Assembly (NCBI RefSeq): GCF_002117105.1
Contig: NZ_CP019343.1
Coordinates: 868,001 to 932,000, forward strand
DNA: 64,000 nt
Reading direction: 5' to 3'
From: Oceanicoccus sagamiensis
GTDB lineage: Bacteria > Pseudomonadota > Gammaproteobacteria > Pseudomonadales > Dasaniaceae
Shown here: positions 49,840 through 58,824 of the stretch, in pieces
Numbering within the stretch: the first letter of the stretch is position 1
Layout: each line of letters begins with the position of its first letter
Notes under the pieces: generated by a model
Database searches by the model: none
What the model saw: only the letters and a program-made list of their open reading frames with translations
What the model was told of the DNA's origin: nothing
Translations under genes and position numbers: made by a program

Positions 49840-51060
49840 TTAGTCGAAGTATTCATCCTGCGGGTTAATTAATACATCGGGTACGGGTTCAAACTTACTA
49901 TCATCATAGTCTGGCATGGTGGGTACTGCACCCCCTAATGACTCAATTTTTGCTTTGGCATCATCCAGCCCGCGCTGATAGGCATAAGGAGGTCCGTCAC
50001 ACCAGGCCAATTGATAAGCTGTTTGCGCCGCTTTTATGGCTGCTTCGGTATTACCACAGCTATCTTCGACTTCCGCCAGAATATTATAGGAGTCCACATT
50101 GTATAAACGGTAGGGGCCGCGCTCGGCTCGCTCCCAACTCTTGGTTAACCATTCACGGGCTTGATCAAAATTGCCACGGCGGCGCTCTAATTCAGCCATT
50201 ACCCGGAAGTGTGGCAAAATCTCTTCGCCAAAATCCATTCTCGCGGCCTGGATTTCGGTAATCTCCAACCACTCTAACGCTTTGTCATAATTGCCACGCA
50301 GCATTTCTATCTCACCCAACATGCGGGAGCTGGCAGAGAGTACTTTGGTAACCGTTTGCTGGTCAGGGAAGTCGGTTCCTTCGCGGGCCTTGCTCAACTC
50401 CCAGGCGCGGGTATGGTAGCCCTCGGCTTCATCATAATTACCAAACCAAATCGCACTTTGCCCTTTAAAGGTATTGGTCACCGCTTCTGACTGATCCGCC
50501 AATAATTTTTGGAAAATACGAATCGCTCTATCCATCGCTTCAAAAGGCGCCCCCGTAGTCACACCGCGATGGGCAAAACCGGTACCAACCCAATAGAGAT
50601 TAACCGCTTCTTTCATCCGCTTGCCAACCTGACGCTGTAAATCCAGGCCCTGCAAGGCCACTATTTCTGCTTCACGAAAACGCCCAGTCTGGCGCAGGGC
50701 TTTTGAGTGATTACCCATGGCCTCTGCCAACGGCTCCATCGCACCTTCCTGCTTACAGACAGCGGCATGGCGCTCATAGAGGCCAATCGCTTTACCGGGA
50801 TAACCACCGGTCAAACCATAGGTGATAGGTAGCGCCGCTAATACAAAAATATCATGCTGCGGATTTTTTAAACCTGTCGGGTTTTCCACCCCATCGGGAA
50901 ATAACATTTCCAGTAATTCGGCCCGCATTAAGCAAGGCTCGTTAATGCCCATTACTGTTGGCTTATCCAAGTGTTCTATAAAATAGGCACAAGCACCGTC
51001 GTAATCTTTCTGGATAGCCAATGCTTTGTAATTATCGACATGGGTATAAAAATCAGTCAT
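49840..51060 (-). CDS. TPR-repeat protein
   Basis: 406 residues from ATG 51060. The central and C-terminal parts are a series of helix pairs typical of tetratricopeptide repeats, for example KALRQTGRFREAEIVALQGLDLQRQVG, IWFGNYDEAEGYHTRAWELSKAREG, EMLRGNYDKALEWLEITEIQAARM, ERRRGNFDQAREWLTKSWERAERG and CGNTEAAIKAAQTAYQLAW. No signal peptide or enzyme domain is visible. Such proteins hold protein partners together. It is 32 bases upstream of the phosphotransferase gene, probably on one transcript. Confidence 0.82.
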   Translation of the reverse strand: MTDFYTHVDNYKALAIQKDYDGACAYFIEHLDKPTVMGINEPCLMRAELLEMLFPDGVENPTGLKNPQHDIFVLAALPITYGLTGGYPGKAIGLYERHAAVCKQEGAMEPLAEAMGNHSKALRQTGRFREAEIVALQGLDLQRQVGKRMKEAVNLYWVGTGFAHRGVTTGAPFEAMDRAIRIFQKLLADQSEAVTNTFKGQSAIWFGNYDEAEGYHTRAWELSKAREGTDFPDQQTVTKVLSASSRMLGEIEMLRGNYDKALEWLEITEIQAARMDFGEEILPHFRVMAELERRRGNFDQAREWLTKSWERAERGPYRLYNVDSYNILAEVEDSCGNTEAAIKAAQTAYQLAWCDGPPYAYQRGLDDAKAKIESLGGAVPTMPDYDDSKFEPVPDVLINPQDEYFD

Positions 51061-51102
51061 GGTTTTTTCTCTATATAAAATCAACAGGTCTTACATAATA
51101 TT

Positions 51103-51128
51103 GTCATTGCCGCGAAGGCGAGAATGAC
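51103..51128. repeat. Degenerate copy of the second palindromic repeat family
   Basis: GTCATTGCCGC-GAA-GGCGAGAATGAC: outer arms GTCATT and AATGAC match; the inner arms differ from consensus. It lies between the TPR gene and the MFS gene. Confidence 0.55.
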
Positions 51129-51135
51129 GTTTGTT

Positions 51136-52317
51136 TTAAGCCACTTCCTCTTTCAGAAAGGCACCGTAAATACGCAACTGGCTAACCGCCCAAATACCAA
51201 ATAAGGTGGCGGCGATAGCGGAAAATATCCAGGCCATGGCAAAGCCACCTACCTGCATCATCAGGGCTCCCATTAACGGACCAAAGACTCGACCCAGCGC
51301 GCCCATGGATGCCGTTGTACCTAGCATCCTGCCACGTAATGGCATGGGCGTACGTTTGCTGGTAATGGAGTTCATTACCGGGGTGCAGAAAGTCGCGCCA
51401 GTTAAGGCAATAAAAAATGAAAGCACTATGGTAGAAAACGCCGTGGCCTGAGAAGCGAAAAGACAGCCCACGACCAAAATGCTAATACCAATAAACAGAA
51501 AGCGGAACTCGCCCAACTTTTTCGACAGCGGCGCAATGATGGTGCCTTGCATCAGCGCCATAATAAAGCCTTGTATAACCAGCGTATAACCCACTTCTAC
51601 CGGCGTCCAGCCTAATAAGGCTCCGGTCCAGATCGGAAACATTGTCGTTAATAAACTGACGCAGCTATTTAATAAAAAGTACTGACAAGCCAGTAAACGA
51701 TTACCGGTTTGTTTTAGCATGCCGAAGACTGACAGGGGATTGGCATCGCGATGAGCAGCATTTTCTTTACGCTTTTCCGGGGTTAGAGACTCTTTTAGTA
51801 AAAATATGCCGGCAATAATTGCCGCAAAGGAAAGACCCGCCGCCACCAGCGCCGGCATCACAAAGCTTGCTTCTTTACCGGAGAGAACGCCGCCCAAACC
51901 CGGACCAATGGTCATCCCTAAACCAAAGGCAGCACCCAGCATACCCATACCCTTGGCGCGATCTTCCGGCGTTGTAATATCCGCCATCATTGCCGAGGCC
52001 ACACCAAAGTTACCGGCCATAATGCCAGCAAAGGCGCGCACCAGATAAACCGCCAGCAAGGTGGTACAAAAACTCAGGGCGATATAAGACAAACAAGCGC
52101 CCCCCAAACAGGTCAACAAAATAGGCTTGCGGCCAAAGCGGTCGCTCATCTTGCCCCAAAAGGGGTTAAACAGCGCAGTAAACAGGGAGTAGACCGCGGT
52201 GATCATAAAAATATCGGTATAGCTGGCACCCAGCTGGGGTGCCATAAAAGGCAGGATAGGGATAATTATCCCAAAACCGATCAGGTCGATCAGTACCGTA
52301 AAAAACAAAATGGCCAT
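51136..52317 (-). CDS. MFS drug-efflux-like transporter (TetA type)
   Basis: 393 residues, 12 predicted membrane segments. DLIGFGIIIPILPFM in segment 1 and GKMSDRFGRKPILL in loop 2-3 are classic for the TetA/Bcr 12-segment drug/proton antiporters, as is GMLGAAFGLGMTIGPGLGGVL (antiporter motif C) in segment 5. Substrate unknown. It is transcribed in the same direction as the TPR gene; the repeat at 51103 separates them. Confidence 0.9.
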   Translation of the reverse strand: MAILFFTVLIDLIGFGIIIPILPFMAPQLGASYTDIFMITAVYSLFTALFNPFWGKMSDRFGRKPILLTCLGGACLSYIALSFCTTLLAVYLVRAFAGIMAGNFGVASAMMADITTPEDRAKGMGMLGAAFGLGMTIGPGLGGVLSGKEASFVMPALVAAGLSFAAIIAGIFLLKESLTPEKRKENAAHRDANPLSVFGMLKQTGNRLLACQYFLLNSCVSLLTTMFPIWTGALLGWTPVEVGYTLVIQGFIMALMQGTIIAPLSKKLGEFRFLFIGISILVVGCLFASQATAFSTIVLSFFIALTGATFCTPVMNSITSKRTPMPLRGRMLGTTASMGALGRVFGPLMGALMMQVGGFAMAWIFSAIAATLFGIWAVSQLRIYGAFLKEEVA

Positions 52318-52489
52318 AAATACTCTTCTTGTAGATATAGAAACGAGGCAGCAAAAGTAAGAATGCCCTACTTCTACAACCTCGTCTCCAAATCACTGGG
52401 CGGATTGACAGGTTTACGTAAGAGTGAACCTATCGGTTTAACACAACCCAGTGTCTTTTAAGTGCTGGCCTTTAAACTACCGCTGCGGT

Positions 52490-53176
52490 TTATAGTGGCT
52501 TAGTCGCACACAGGAACGCAATGGTCATAATAATAATCCAGTACAAGTACGCCAGTTTGCGTGTTGCACGGATCGATTTATCCAGCTTGGCTTCAATTTC
52601 TGTCTCATTTTCCGGCTCGGTAACCAGGCGACGGAACATAGTGGTCCACTCGCGCATCACATAGCGCAGAATCAAACCTATAATCAGCGTAATGCCATAG
52701 AGGAAAACTTTAATCGAAAACCACTTCTGCATAGTGCCCGCATTAAAGGGACCATAGCCCATCAGGGAGGTTACGGAGGTAATCATCAGTAGCGGAATCA
52801 CCACATAGCGTATCGATTCATCCCATTTGGTCAGCATAATGCCGCGGTCGGTTTCGCGGTAATAAAAAGCGCCCCAACACAACAGGAACCAGGGTATAAA
52901 GGCGATCCACATCAGGGTTAGCCAGCCGCCGCCATAGGGCTGGATGCCCCACATATTACCCATATGCAAACCCAGAGGTAGCAATAAGATAATGCCGGTA
53001 CGGGCCAGGATATCGATACGATAGGCGGTTTCAAGATGGCGCTTGCGCTCATCCAGGCCGATATTGCGGTTAACGACATTAAAAGACGTTTGGAAGACGC
53101 CCCATTCTCCACCTAACCAGTACACCATCGCAATGATATGTGCCCAGCGCAGAGCGCCTAATTCATTGATCTCCAT
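52490..53176 (-). CDS. Inner-membrane protein, CopD/DUF2269-like
   Basis: 228 residues, about five membrane segments. GALRWAHIIAMVYWLGGEWGVF (segment 1, with a His and a Tyr-Trp pair) recalls the CopD/DUF2269 group of membrane proteins that carry a His near the start of the first helix. AGAGGA precedes the ATG. The C-terminal segment is preceded by a charged region EPENETEIEAKLDKSIRATRK. Spacing to the downstream MFS is 172 bases; 53177-53475 upstream holds only a small hairpin near 53321 and no clear site. No function assigned. Confidence 0.65.
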   Translation of the reverse strand: MEINELGALRWAHIIAMVYWLGGEWGVFQTSFNVVNRNIGLDERKRHLETAYRIDILARTGIILLLPLGLHMGNMWGIQPYGGGWLTLMWIAFIPWFLLCWGAFYYRETDRGIMLTKWDESIRYVVIPLLMITSVTSLMGYGPFNAGTMQKWFSIKVFLYGITLIIGLILRYVMREWTTMFRRLVTEPENETEIEAKLDKSIRATRKLAYLYWIIIMTIAFLCATKPL

Positions 53177-53475
53177 TAACTAATCCTCTGAAATGATAAA
53201 CGGATAAACGATATAACTGGTTTTATTATAGGTACAGATTGGGTATCGGCTTTGATAAAAAGCAATTGCCCCTTGCTACCCCATACTGCCGGCTCGTTAA
53301 AGGCGGTTATACTACCTGATTGCAGCCCTCATCGGCTGTAAAGAAAAGTAAAAAAGGGTTAAGCCAACCACTGTCTATTGGCTTCACTATAGAGCTTTGC
53401 TAGTGTTAGCCCTCTTTGTTAAGCGTAGCCTGTTTGCGCTCACAATCACCGATAAAAATACCCCTGGGAGCCCCA

Positions 53476-54681
53476 ATGGAAGTTTCTAAAGAGAATCCAG
53501 TTATTGTCGCCGGCGCCGGCCCTGTCGGCTGTACTTTTGCCTTATATCTGGCCCAGCACGGCATCCCCGTTAGAATACTGGAAAGCGAGCCCGATATGCC
53601 GCTGACCCTGCGTGCCTCCACCTGGCACCCGCCAACGCTGGATATGATGGACACGCTGGGCATTGGTGCCCCACTGGTTGCCACCGGCCTGAAAGTGCCA
53701 CGCTACCAGTACCGTGACCGCCGCAGCGACCTTTGCGCTGAATTTGACTTAGGTACACTGGAAGGCGATACCAACCACCCCTACCGTATTCAGGTTGAGC
53801 AGTACCGCATGACCAGGATTGCCAAGGTGATGTTGGAGACTCTGCCCCACGCTGAGATTGAATTTGGTACCGTGGTTGAAACCGTCTGGCAAACCGACGA
53901 TTGGGTTATGGTGAAAACCCGTACTGCTGAAGGCACCAAAGAGTTCCGCGCACCTTATGTATTCGGTGCCGATGGTGCCAGCAGTAATATCCGCGTTAGC
54001 TCGGGCATTGCCTATGAAGGCTTTACCTTCCCTGAGCGCTTTTTGATTGCCAGCACCCCTTTTGCACTGGACCAGCATATCCCCAATCTGGCATCCGTTA
54101 GTTATTTTGCGGACCCTGATGAATGGTTCCTGGCCCTGCATTGCCGCCCCTTATGGCGCGTGTTAGTCCCTACCGACCCGGAAGCCGACCCTGAAGAATT
54201 AATGTCAGATGACTATCTGGAAAAAACCTTACAAGGCCTGGTACCGAAAAAAGGCAAATACGAAATTGGCCACCGCACCCTTTACCCGGTGCACCAGCGT
54301 GTTGCTGAAACTTATCGCAAAGGCCGGGTATTCCTTGGTGGTGATGCTGCACATATCAACAACCCGCTGGGTGGTATGGGTATGAACGGTGGTATTCACG
54401 ATGCCTATAATCTGGCCGAAAAAATGGTGGCTTTCTTAAACGGTGAAGTGAATGAAGATGCCTTCGATCTTTATGATCGTCAGCGTCGCACCATGGCCAC
54501 CAAGTTTGTTCAGCGCCAGTCAATCCGCAATAAAGAAATGCTGGAAAATAAAGACCCCGAGTCTTCACGCAAACAGATTCAGGAAATGATTGAGATTACT
54601 CAGGACCCTGAGCGCCATAAGGCCTTCTGCCGCGAAAACTCTATGCTGAACTGCTTACAAGAAGCCAGCGAAATCACGTAG
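53476..54681 (+). CDS. FAD-dependent aromatic-ring-type monooxygenase
   Basis: 401 residues from ATG 53476 (GGGAG upstream). The N-terminal FAD motif is PVIVAGAGPVGCTFALYLAQHG; DGASSNIRV follows near 175, and GDAAHINNPLGGMGMNGGIHDAYNLAEKM near 295 binds the flavin ribityl/phosphate. This is the PHBH/UbiH/MhpA class A fold. It should hydroxylate a substrate, probably aromatic, using NAD(P)H and O2. The stop codon TAG is formed by the repeat that follows. The MDR reductase 60 bases downstream may share the transcript and supply or use the same pathway. Confidence 0.9.
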   Translation: MEVSKENPVIVAGAGPVGCTFALYLAQHGIPVRILESEPDMPLTLRASTWHPPTLDMMDTLGIGAPLVATGLKVPRYQYRDRRSDLCAEFDLGTLEGDTNHPYRIQVEQYRMTRIAKVMLETLPHAEIEFGTVVETVWQTDDWVMVKTRTAEGTKEFRAPYVFGADGASSNIRVSSGIAYEGFTFPERFLIASTPFALDQHIPNLASVSYFADPDEWFLALHCRPLWRVLVPTDPEADPEELMSDDYLEKTLQGLVPKKGKYEIGHRTLYPVHQRVAETYRKGRVFLGGDAAHINNPLGGMGMNGGIHDAYNLAEKMVAFLNGEVNEDAFDLYDRQRRTMATKFVQRQSIRNKEMLENKDPESSRKQIQEMIEITQDPERHKAFCRENSMLNCLQEASEIT

Positions 54682-54736
54682 GGTGGATTAAAATCCACCT
54701 TCACCCCACTCATGGTGGATCAATGATCCACCCTAC
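54678..54736. repeat. Paired palindromic repeat, copy 8
   Basis: GTAGGGTGGATTAAAATCC and an inverted partner (TGGTGGATCAATGATCC ... CCTAC). Its TAG is the stop codon of the monooxygenase gene. It fills the gap to the reductase gene at 54743. Confidence 0.85.
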
Positions 54737-54742
54737 AAAGCT

Positions 54743-55825
54743 ATGACTATGACTGATACCAATCGCCAATGGCGCCTGAAACGATTTGTACAACCGGACG
54801 AAATTCTTGGTGAAGAACATTACGAACTCAGTGAATCACCGATGCCCACCATCGACGATGAGCAAATTCTGGTAAAAACTTTATTACTGGGCACCAGCCC
54901 TGCGCAAAGAATGTATGTCACGGAAGAACGTACTTTTCATATTGCCGTTGAGATTGGTGAAGTGATGAGTGGCCGCGGCGTTGGTGTGGTGATGGAATCC
55001 AAACATCCGGATTTTGAAGCCGGTGAAATTATTCAGGCCACTTTGGGCTGGCAGGATTATGTAGCGCTAACCCCGGATGATAAATCTGACACCGGCAAAA
55101 ATGTGAGAACCGTACAAAAAGTACCAAACCCGGTTCGTCCTCTAACAACTATTATGGGGCTGTTTGGACAGCTAGCCTTTAGTGCTTATGTCGGCATTAT
55201 TGAAGTGGGTCAGGTTAAAGAAGGCGATGTCGTTTTAGTCTCTTCCGCTGCGGGTGGCGTAGGTTCTGTAGCTTGTCAGCTAGCCAGAATTCAAGGTGCC
55301 TCAAAAGTCGTTGGGATTGCCGGCGGTCAGGAAAAATGTGACTGGTTGGTTGAACAAGGGCTTTGCGACTCTGCTATCGATTATAAAAAACCCGGCCAGG
55401 ACCTGGCCGCTGCTATTGGCGAACACTGCCCGGACGGTGCGGATGTTTATCTGGATAATGTCGGCGGAGCCATGCTGGACGCCGCGCTGCAAAATATTGC
55501 TGTCGGTGCCCGCGTTGTTATCTGCGGTATGATTTCTACCGAATATATGAACCCGCGCCCAGACGGCCCCAAACACTATTTTAACCTGCTCTATAAGCGC
55601 TCGCGGATGGAAGGCTTTTTTGTCTTTGACTATGTACCGCGCTGGCCTGAGTTTGAGGAACAGCTACGGGAGTGGTATAGCCAGGGTAAACTAAAACTGG
55701 TGGATGATGTCTTTGATGGCCTTCCCAGTGCACCTCGTGCATTAGGCAGTTTATTTACTGGTGGTCATACCGGTGGCTGTGTAATTCGGGTGGCGGATGA
55801 TCCTGAGAATATTCCTGCTATCTAA
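54743..55825 (+). CDS. Zinc-free MDR reductase (PTGR/CurA type)
   Basis: 360 residues. The N-terminus RLKRFVQPDEILGEEHYELSESPMP and LLGTSPAQRMYV follow the PTGR/leukotriene B4 dehydrogenase and CurA pattern. The NADP-binding AAGGVGSVACQLARIQGASKVVGIAGG is near 170-196, and the quinone-reductase-type DVYLDNVGGAMLDAAL near 232. No zinc ligands are seen. It should reduce the double bond of an enone or a quinone with NADPH. It lies next to the FAD monooxygenase. Confidence 0.9.
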   Translation: MTMTDTNRQWRLKRFVQPDEILGEEHYELSESPMPTIDDEQILVKTLLLGTSPAQRMYVTEERTFHIAVEIGEVMSGRGVGVVMESKHPDFEAGEIIQATLGWQDYVALTPDDKSDTGKNVRTVQKVPNPVRPLTTIMGLFGQLAFSAYVGIIEVGQVKEGDVVLVSSAAGGVGSVACQLARIQGASKVVGIAGGQEKCDWLVEQGLCDSAIDYKKPGQDLAAAIGEHCPDGADVYLDNVGGAMLDAALQNIAVGARVVICGMISTEYMNPRPDGPKHYFNLLYKRSRMEGFFVFDYVPRWPEFEEQLREWYSQGKLKLVDDVFDGLPSAPRALGSLFTGGHTGGCVIRVADDPENIPAI

Positions 55826-55876
55826 TCAGCAAGTTTATATTTGAGCTAAAAAGCCTGTTAAAGCCTCGACCGACAA

Positions 55877-55910
55877 AGCCAAAAAAGCTATACCCGTAGC
55901 ATTTTTGGCT
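55877..55910. terminator. Hairpin between convergent genes, likely terminator
   Basis: AGCCAAAAA-A-GCTA / TAGC-A-TTTTTGGCT with a six-base loop; A and T tracts lie in opposite arms. It separates the reductase (ends 55825) from the DUF3291 gene (ends 55935 on the other strand). Confidence 0.65.
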
Positions 55911-55934
55911 GCCTTTATTATCTAGCCTGGATAT

Positions 55935-56387
55935 TTAATCGGGCGCGGGAAAAGATGAGCGAAAAGTAAAGGCATTAACTGTCGGCCCATTATCGCGCAA
56001 TTGTTCCAGGCGTTCTTTAGCCTCTACTACAGTGGGTTGATGACCTGCCTTTACCCACCAGAGCACACTATAAAATTCCATTTTATCAAACCACTCTCGC
56101 CGACGACGCATAATGGATAAATGCCCCTCGCTGCGAAAAACAAATTCTTCCAAAGATTGCTGATCTTGCCATACCGACATATTCACTGCGGTATGGTTAT
56201 CTTCATAGGCTTTTACTTCCAACGCGTTATCAACGCCGCCATCGCCGACTAAACGCCAAATAAAACCCGGCTGAGATTCTGCTGCGCCATTAACACGGTC
56301 GATATTATTGATAAAGTCGGCATTATTTGGATGTTCCATCGGCAAGAGAAACTGGGCGATGTTGAATTGAGCAAGTTGGTAACTCAT
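55935..56387 (-). CDS. DUF3291-family protein
   Basis: 150 residues from ATG 56387, where the body of the domain begins (MSYQLAQFNIAQFLLPMEHPNNADFINNIDRVN). ESQPGFIWRL and NMSVWQDQQSLEEFVFRSEGHLSIMRRRREWFDKM are typical of DUF3291, a ferredoxin-like fold of unknown function. An upstream ATG at 56435 overlaps the MOSC gene but adds residues unlike the family. Last gene of a three-gene minus-strand set with MOSC and GFA proteins. Confidence 0.85.
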   Translation of the reverse strand: MSYQLAQFNIAQFLLPMEHPNNADFINNIDRVNGAAESQPGFIWRLVGDGGVDNALEVKAYEDNHTAVNMSVWQDQQSLEEFVFRSEGHLSIMRRRREWFDKMEFYSVLWWVKAGHQPTVVEAKERLEQLRDNGPTVNAFTFRSSFPAPD

Positions 56388-56415
56388 AGATAAGTCCGAT
56401 GAATAGATAAGAGAA

Positions 56416-56886
56416 TTAAATTTGGATAGGATCACTTATATTGATTAGACCATCCTCCAAAATCTGCGCCCTTAAACCCGCCTTATGTACCATACCGGGC
56501 AATAACTCAGGCACCAGCACTCCAGCCAAATGGGCACAGGGCTCACATAATCGAATACCCCGGAGTCGCACTGCACCAATAGAAAACTCCTGATCAACCA
56601 GACTATTTAAATCAACGCCCTCAGTCACTATATTTCTGCGAAAGTCACCGCTGGAAAAATCAAAACCAAAGGTCTGATTAAAATCTGCAATTTTCTCTGA
56701 CTCAATCAGGGTCAATTCCCTATCGGGCAGGCCTGCCAATTTTTCTGAAAATGTACCTTTGTCATGGTAATAGCGATCGCCGACTATCCCTTTGCCTGAC
56801 TCCAACTGCACAGTATCTACCGCCTGCATCGGCGCCTCGCCATCCTCGGCGATAAACAGAGCAACCACTTTTTTCATAACGCTCAT
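56416..56886 (-). CDS. MOSC-domain protein
   Basis: 156 residues. VQLESGKGIVGDRYYHDKG near the N-terminus, GDFRRNIVTEGVDLNSLV in the middle and VRLRGIRLCEPCAHL near 110 (the Cys that in other MOSC proteins holds sulfur or the molybdenum ligand) mark the MOSC fold found in molybdenum cofactor sulfurases and YiiM/YcbX. The ATG overlaps the GFA stop (ATGA). Likely role in sulfur or molybdenum cofactor transfer; not proven. Confidence 0.88.
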   Translation of the reverse strand: MSVMKKVVALFIAEDGEAPMQAVDTVQLESGKGIVGDRYYHDKGTFSEKLAGLPDRELTLIESEKIADFNQTFGFDFSSGDFRRNIVTEGVDLNSLVDQEFSIGAVRLRGIRLCEPCAHLAGVLVPELLPGMVHKAGLRAQILEDGLINISDPIQI

Positions 56887-57293
56887 AACTCCTCCACCAT
56901 GGCAAACAGCGATGGTTCTTTGCTTTTATGGGCCAACTGATGCGCATGCTTTTCCCAGTTTTGCCCGTCAAAATCAACCACCTCTATTGAGGTTGGCCTA
57001 TTGTCCAGACAATGGATATTAATATCCATCCCATCCGGGTTTGAACGTGGCGTATAGAACGGCTTTACCCCGCAGACTTTGCAAAAAGTATGTTTGGCCA
57101 CGCCGGAATTGAAGGTATAGGTCGAGAGCGCCTCAGCCCCGGTGAGCAGATTAAATTTACTTAAGGGCACAATAAGATGTAAATAACCGGATTTCGCACA
57201 GATGGAGCAATTACAGTAATCGGCTTCAATATGCTCTGGAGCCTCAACTTCAAATGTGACTGCCTGACAATGGCAGCTGCCTTTATAAATCAT
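56883..57293 (-). CDS. GFA/CENP-V-family zinc protein
   Basis: 136 residues. The zinc ligands follow GSCHCQAVTFEV (Cys7, Cys9), YCNCSICAKSG and FCKVCGVKPFY, the pattern of glutathione-dependent formaldehyde-activating (GFA) proteins. Real GFA activity has been doubted for much of the family, so the function is best left open. AGGAG precedes the ATG. It is the first gene of the overlapping GFA-MOSC-DUF3291 set. Confidence 0.9.
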   Translation of the reverse strand: MIYKGSCHCQAVTFEVEAPEHIEADYCNCSICAKSGYLHLIVPLSKFNLLTGAEALSTYTFNSGVAKHTFCKVCGVKPFYTPRSNPDGMDINIHCLDNRPTSIEVVDFDGQNWEKHAHQLAHKSKEPSLFAMVEEL

Positions 57294-57592
57294 GGGTTAC
57301 TCCTTGCAACGGCAGGTAAGAGCTTAGCCAATATAATGACCAAATCACTTCCAGATAGCCATAGCACTCCCGACACATTCATTTAACATTTATAACCGGC
57401 TTTAGCTGACTTGGGGCCCTTAAAGCCAAACTAAAAAACCAATAAATTCAATCAGTTAATACAAAAAGTAAGCCACATCCCGCCATATTGTCGAACGCCT
57501 CCTATTTGATTGCAATTTCCACCCAAAGCAGCAATCCAAAAACCGAAACCCAGCGTACTAAACCTATCTTAGACTTTTCAGATGGTTGTATT

Positions 57593-58600
57593 ATGACAGC
57601 TACACATTATCTCGGTATGTTGGGTTCCCTATTATTAATGGCAGTAGTCGTGGCTGTAGGCCCCTATAGCTCAGCAGATATGTTTGCTCCGGACCAGGGG
57701 CCAGGTTGGTATTACTGGAAGCTACAGGACCCGGACTTTATGAGCCGGTTTACCTCCTGGGGCCTATATTCCCTCCACCAGGTCGCCATCTGGGGCACCA
57801 TTGCCTACGCCCAGATCCAACGTCCCAAATACTCCAAAACCTTGAACCCAGTGAATATTGCCGCTCTTGGTTTAAATGTGCTATTTATTCTGCTGCATAT
57901 TCTGCAAACCAAAGTGTGGTATGACGGTTTGGCCCAGGACACACCGGTATGGTCTTCACAGGCCTCTGTAGTCTTTATGCTGGTGTTTGTGCTGATGATG
58001 GAGAATAGTCGTCGCGGTTTATTTTTCGGCAAGAAAATTGAGTTTGTCGATAAGCCCACCGACTTTCTTAAGCGGTATCACGGCTATTATTTTTCCTGGG
58101 CCGTTATTTACACCTTCTGGTTCCACCCGATCGAAGATAACCTGGGGCATATGCTCGGCACCTTCTATGTGATTATGCTGATGTTACAAGGCAGCTTAAT
58201 GTTTACCCGCTACCATATGAACCGCAAGTGGACCTTATGGCTGGAATGTTTTGTATTGATACACGGCTCTCTGGTGGCCTATATGACCATTGAGGGTGAT
58301 CAGTGGAAAATGTTCTTCTTTGGTTTCCTGACTTTATTTGTGGTGACCCAAATGCATGGCATTGGCCTGGGCAATAAAACCCGTACCGCCATTGTGCTGG
58401 CTTATATTGGCGGTGTGATTGCAGCTTACTACGGTAATTGGGGGGATATGGCCGCTATTATCCGAATTCCTTTTGCCGAATATGGCTTTGTGTTCCTGTT
58501 TGCGGCTATCGCCTGGTTGCCGGTTGGCCTTGGGAGATTGGTTAAATTCCGTAAAGCTAAGCCGGAAGAACCTATCCCGACCAATGTGAGCAACGCTTAA
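57593..58600 (+). CDS. Multi-pass membrane protein with many conserved His (intact paralogue)
   Basis: 335 residues from ATG 57593 (upstream readings from a TTG at 57488 add 35 polar residues with no ribosome site). About eight membrane segments. It matches the frameshifted gene at 6253-7298 throughout: PDQGPGWYYWKLQDPDF, SLHQVAIWG, HILQTKVWYDGLAQD, RYHGYYFSWAVIYTFWFHPIE, GHMLGTFY, RYHMN, IHGSL and TQMHGIGL. About eight His are shared, several inside or at the ends of helices, suggesting bound metal or heme. Family unknown to me. Both paralogues have a copy of the paired repeat shortly after their 3' ends. Confidence 0.75.
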   Translation: MTATHYLGMLGSLLLMAVVVAVGPYSSADMFAPDQGPGWYYWKLQDPDFMSRFTSWGLYSLHQVAIWGTIAYAQIQRPKYSKTLNPVNIAALGLNVLFILLHILQTKVWYDGLAQDTPVWSSQASVVFMLVFVLMMENSRRGLFFGKKIEFVDKPTDFLKRYHGYYFSWAVIYTFWFHPIEDNLGHMLGTFYVIMLMLQGSLMFTRYHMNRKWTLWLECFVLIHGSLVAYMTIEGDQWKMFFFGFLTLFVVTQMHGIGLGNKTRTAIVLAYIGGVIAAYYGNWGDMAAIIRIPFAEYGFVFLFAAIAWLPVGLGRLVKFRKAKPEEPIPTNVSNA

Positions 58601-58652
58601 TGGTTGAAAAAAGCCAGCTGAATAGAGTCTTCAATATTCAACAACGAACATT

Positions 58653-58722
58653 GTAGGGTGGATTATAATCCACCACCCCCAACCTGAAGCAGTCACAAGC
58701 GGTGGATTATAATCCACCCTAC
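58653..58722. repeat. Paired palindromic repeat, copy 9
   Basis: GTAGGGTGGATTATAATCC and inverted partner ending CCACCCTAC, perfect 18-base cores. It follows the multi-His membrane gene by 53 bases. Confidence 0.92.
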
Positions 58723-58740
58723 GGGGTGAGGTATTTCTAG

Positions 58741-58763
58741 ATTCCCGCCTATGCGGGAATGAC
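58741..58763. repeat. Second palindromic repeat family, best copy
   Basis: ATTCCCGC-CTAT-GCGGGAAT followed by GAC: an 8-bp perfect stem. It lies 18 bases after copy 9 of the paired repeat. Confidence 0.8.
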
Positions 58764-58824
58764 AACCCCCTTTAAATGAACAGCATTACGATATTGATCA
58801 GTCTATGTTTTACCAGGTTTTATA

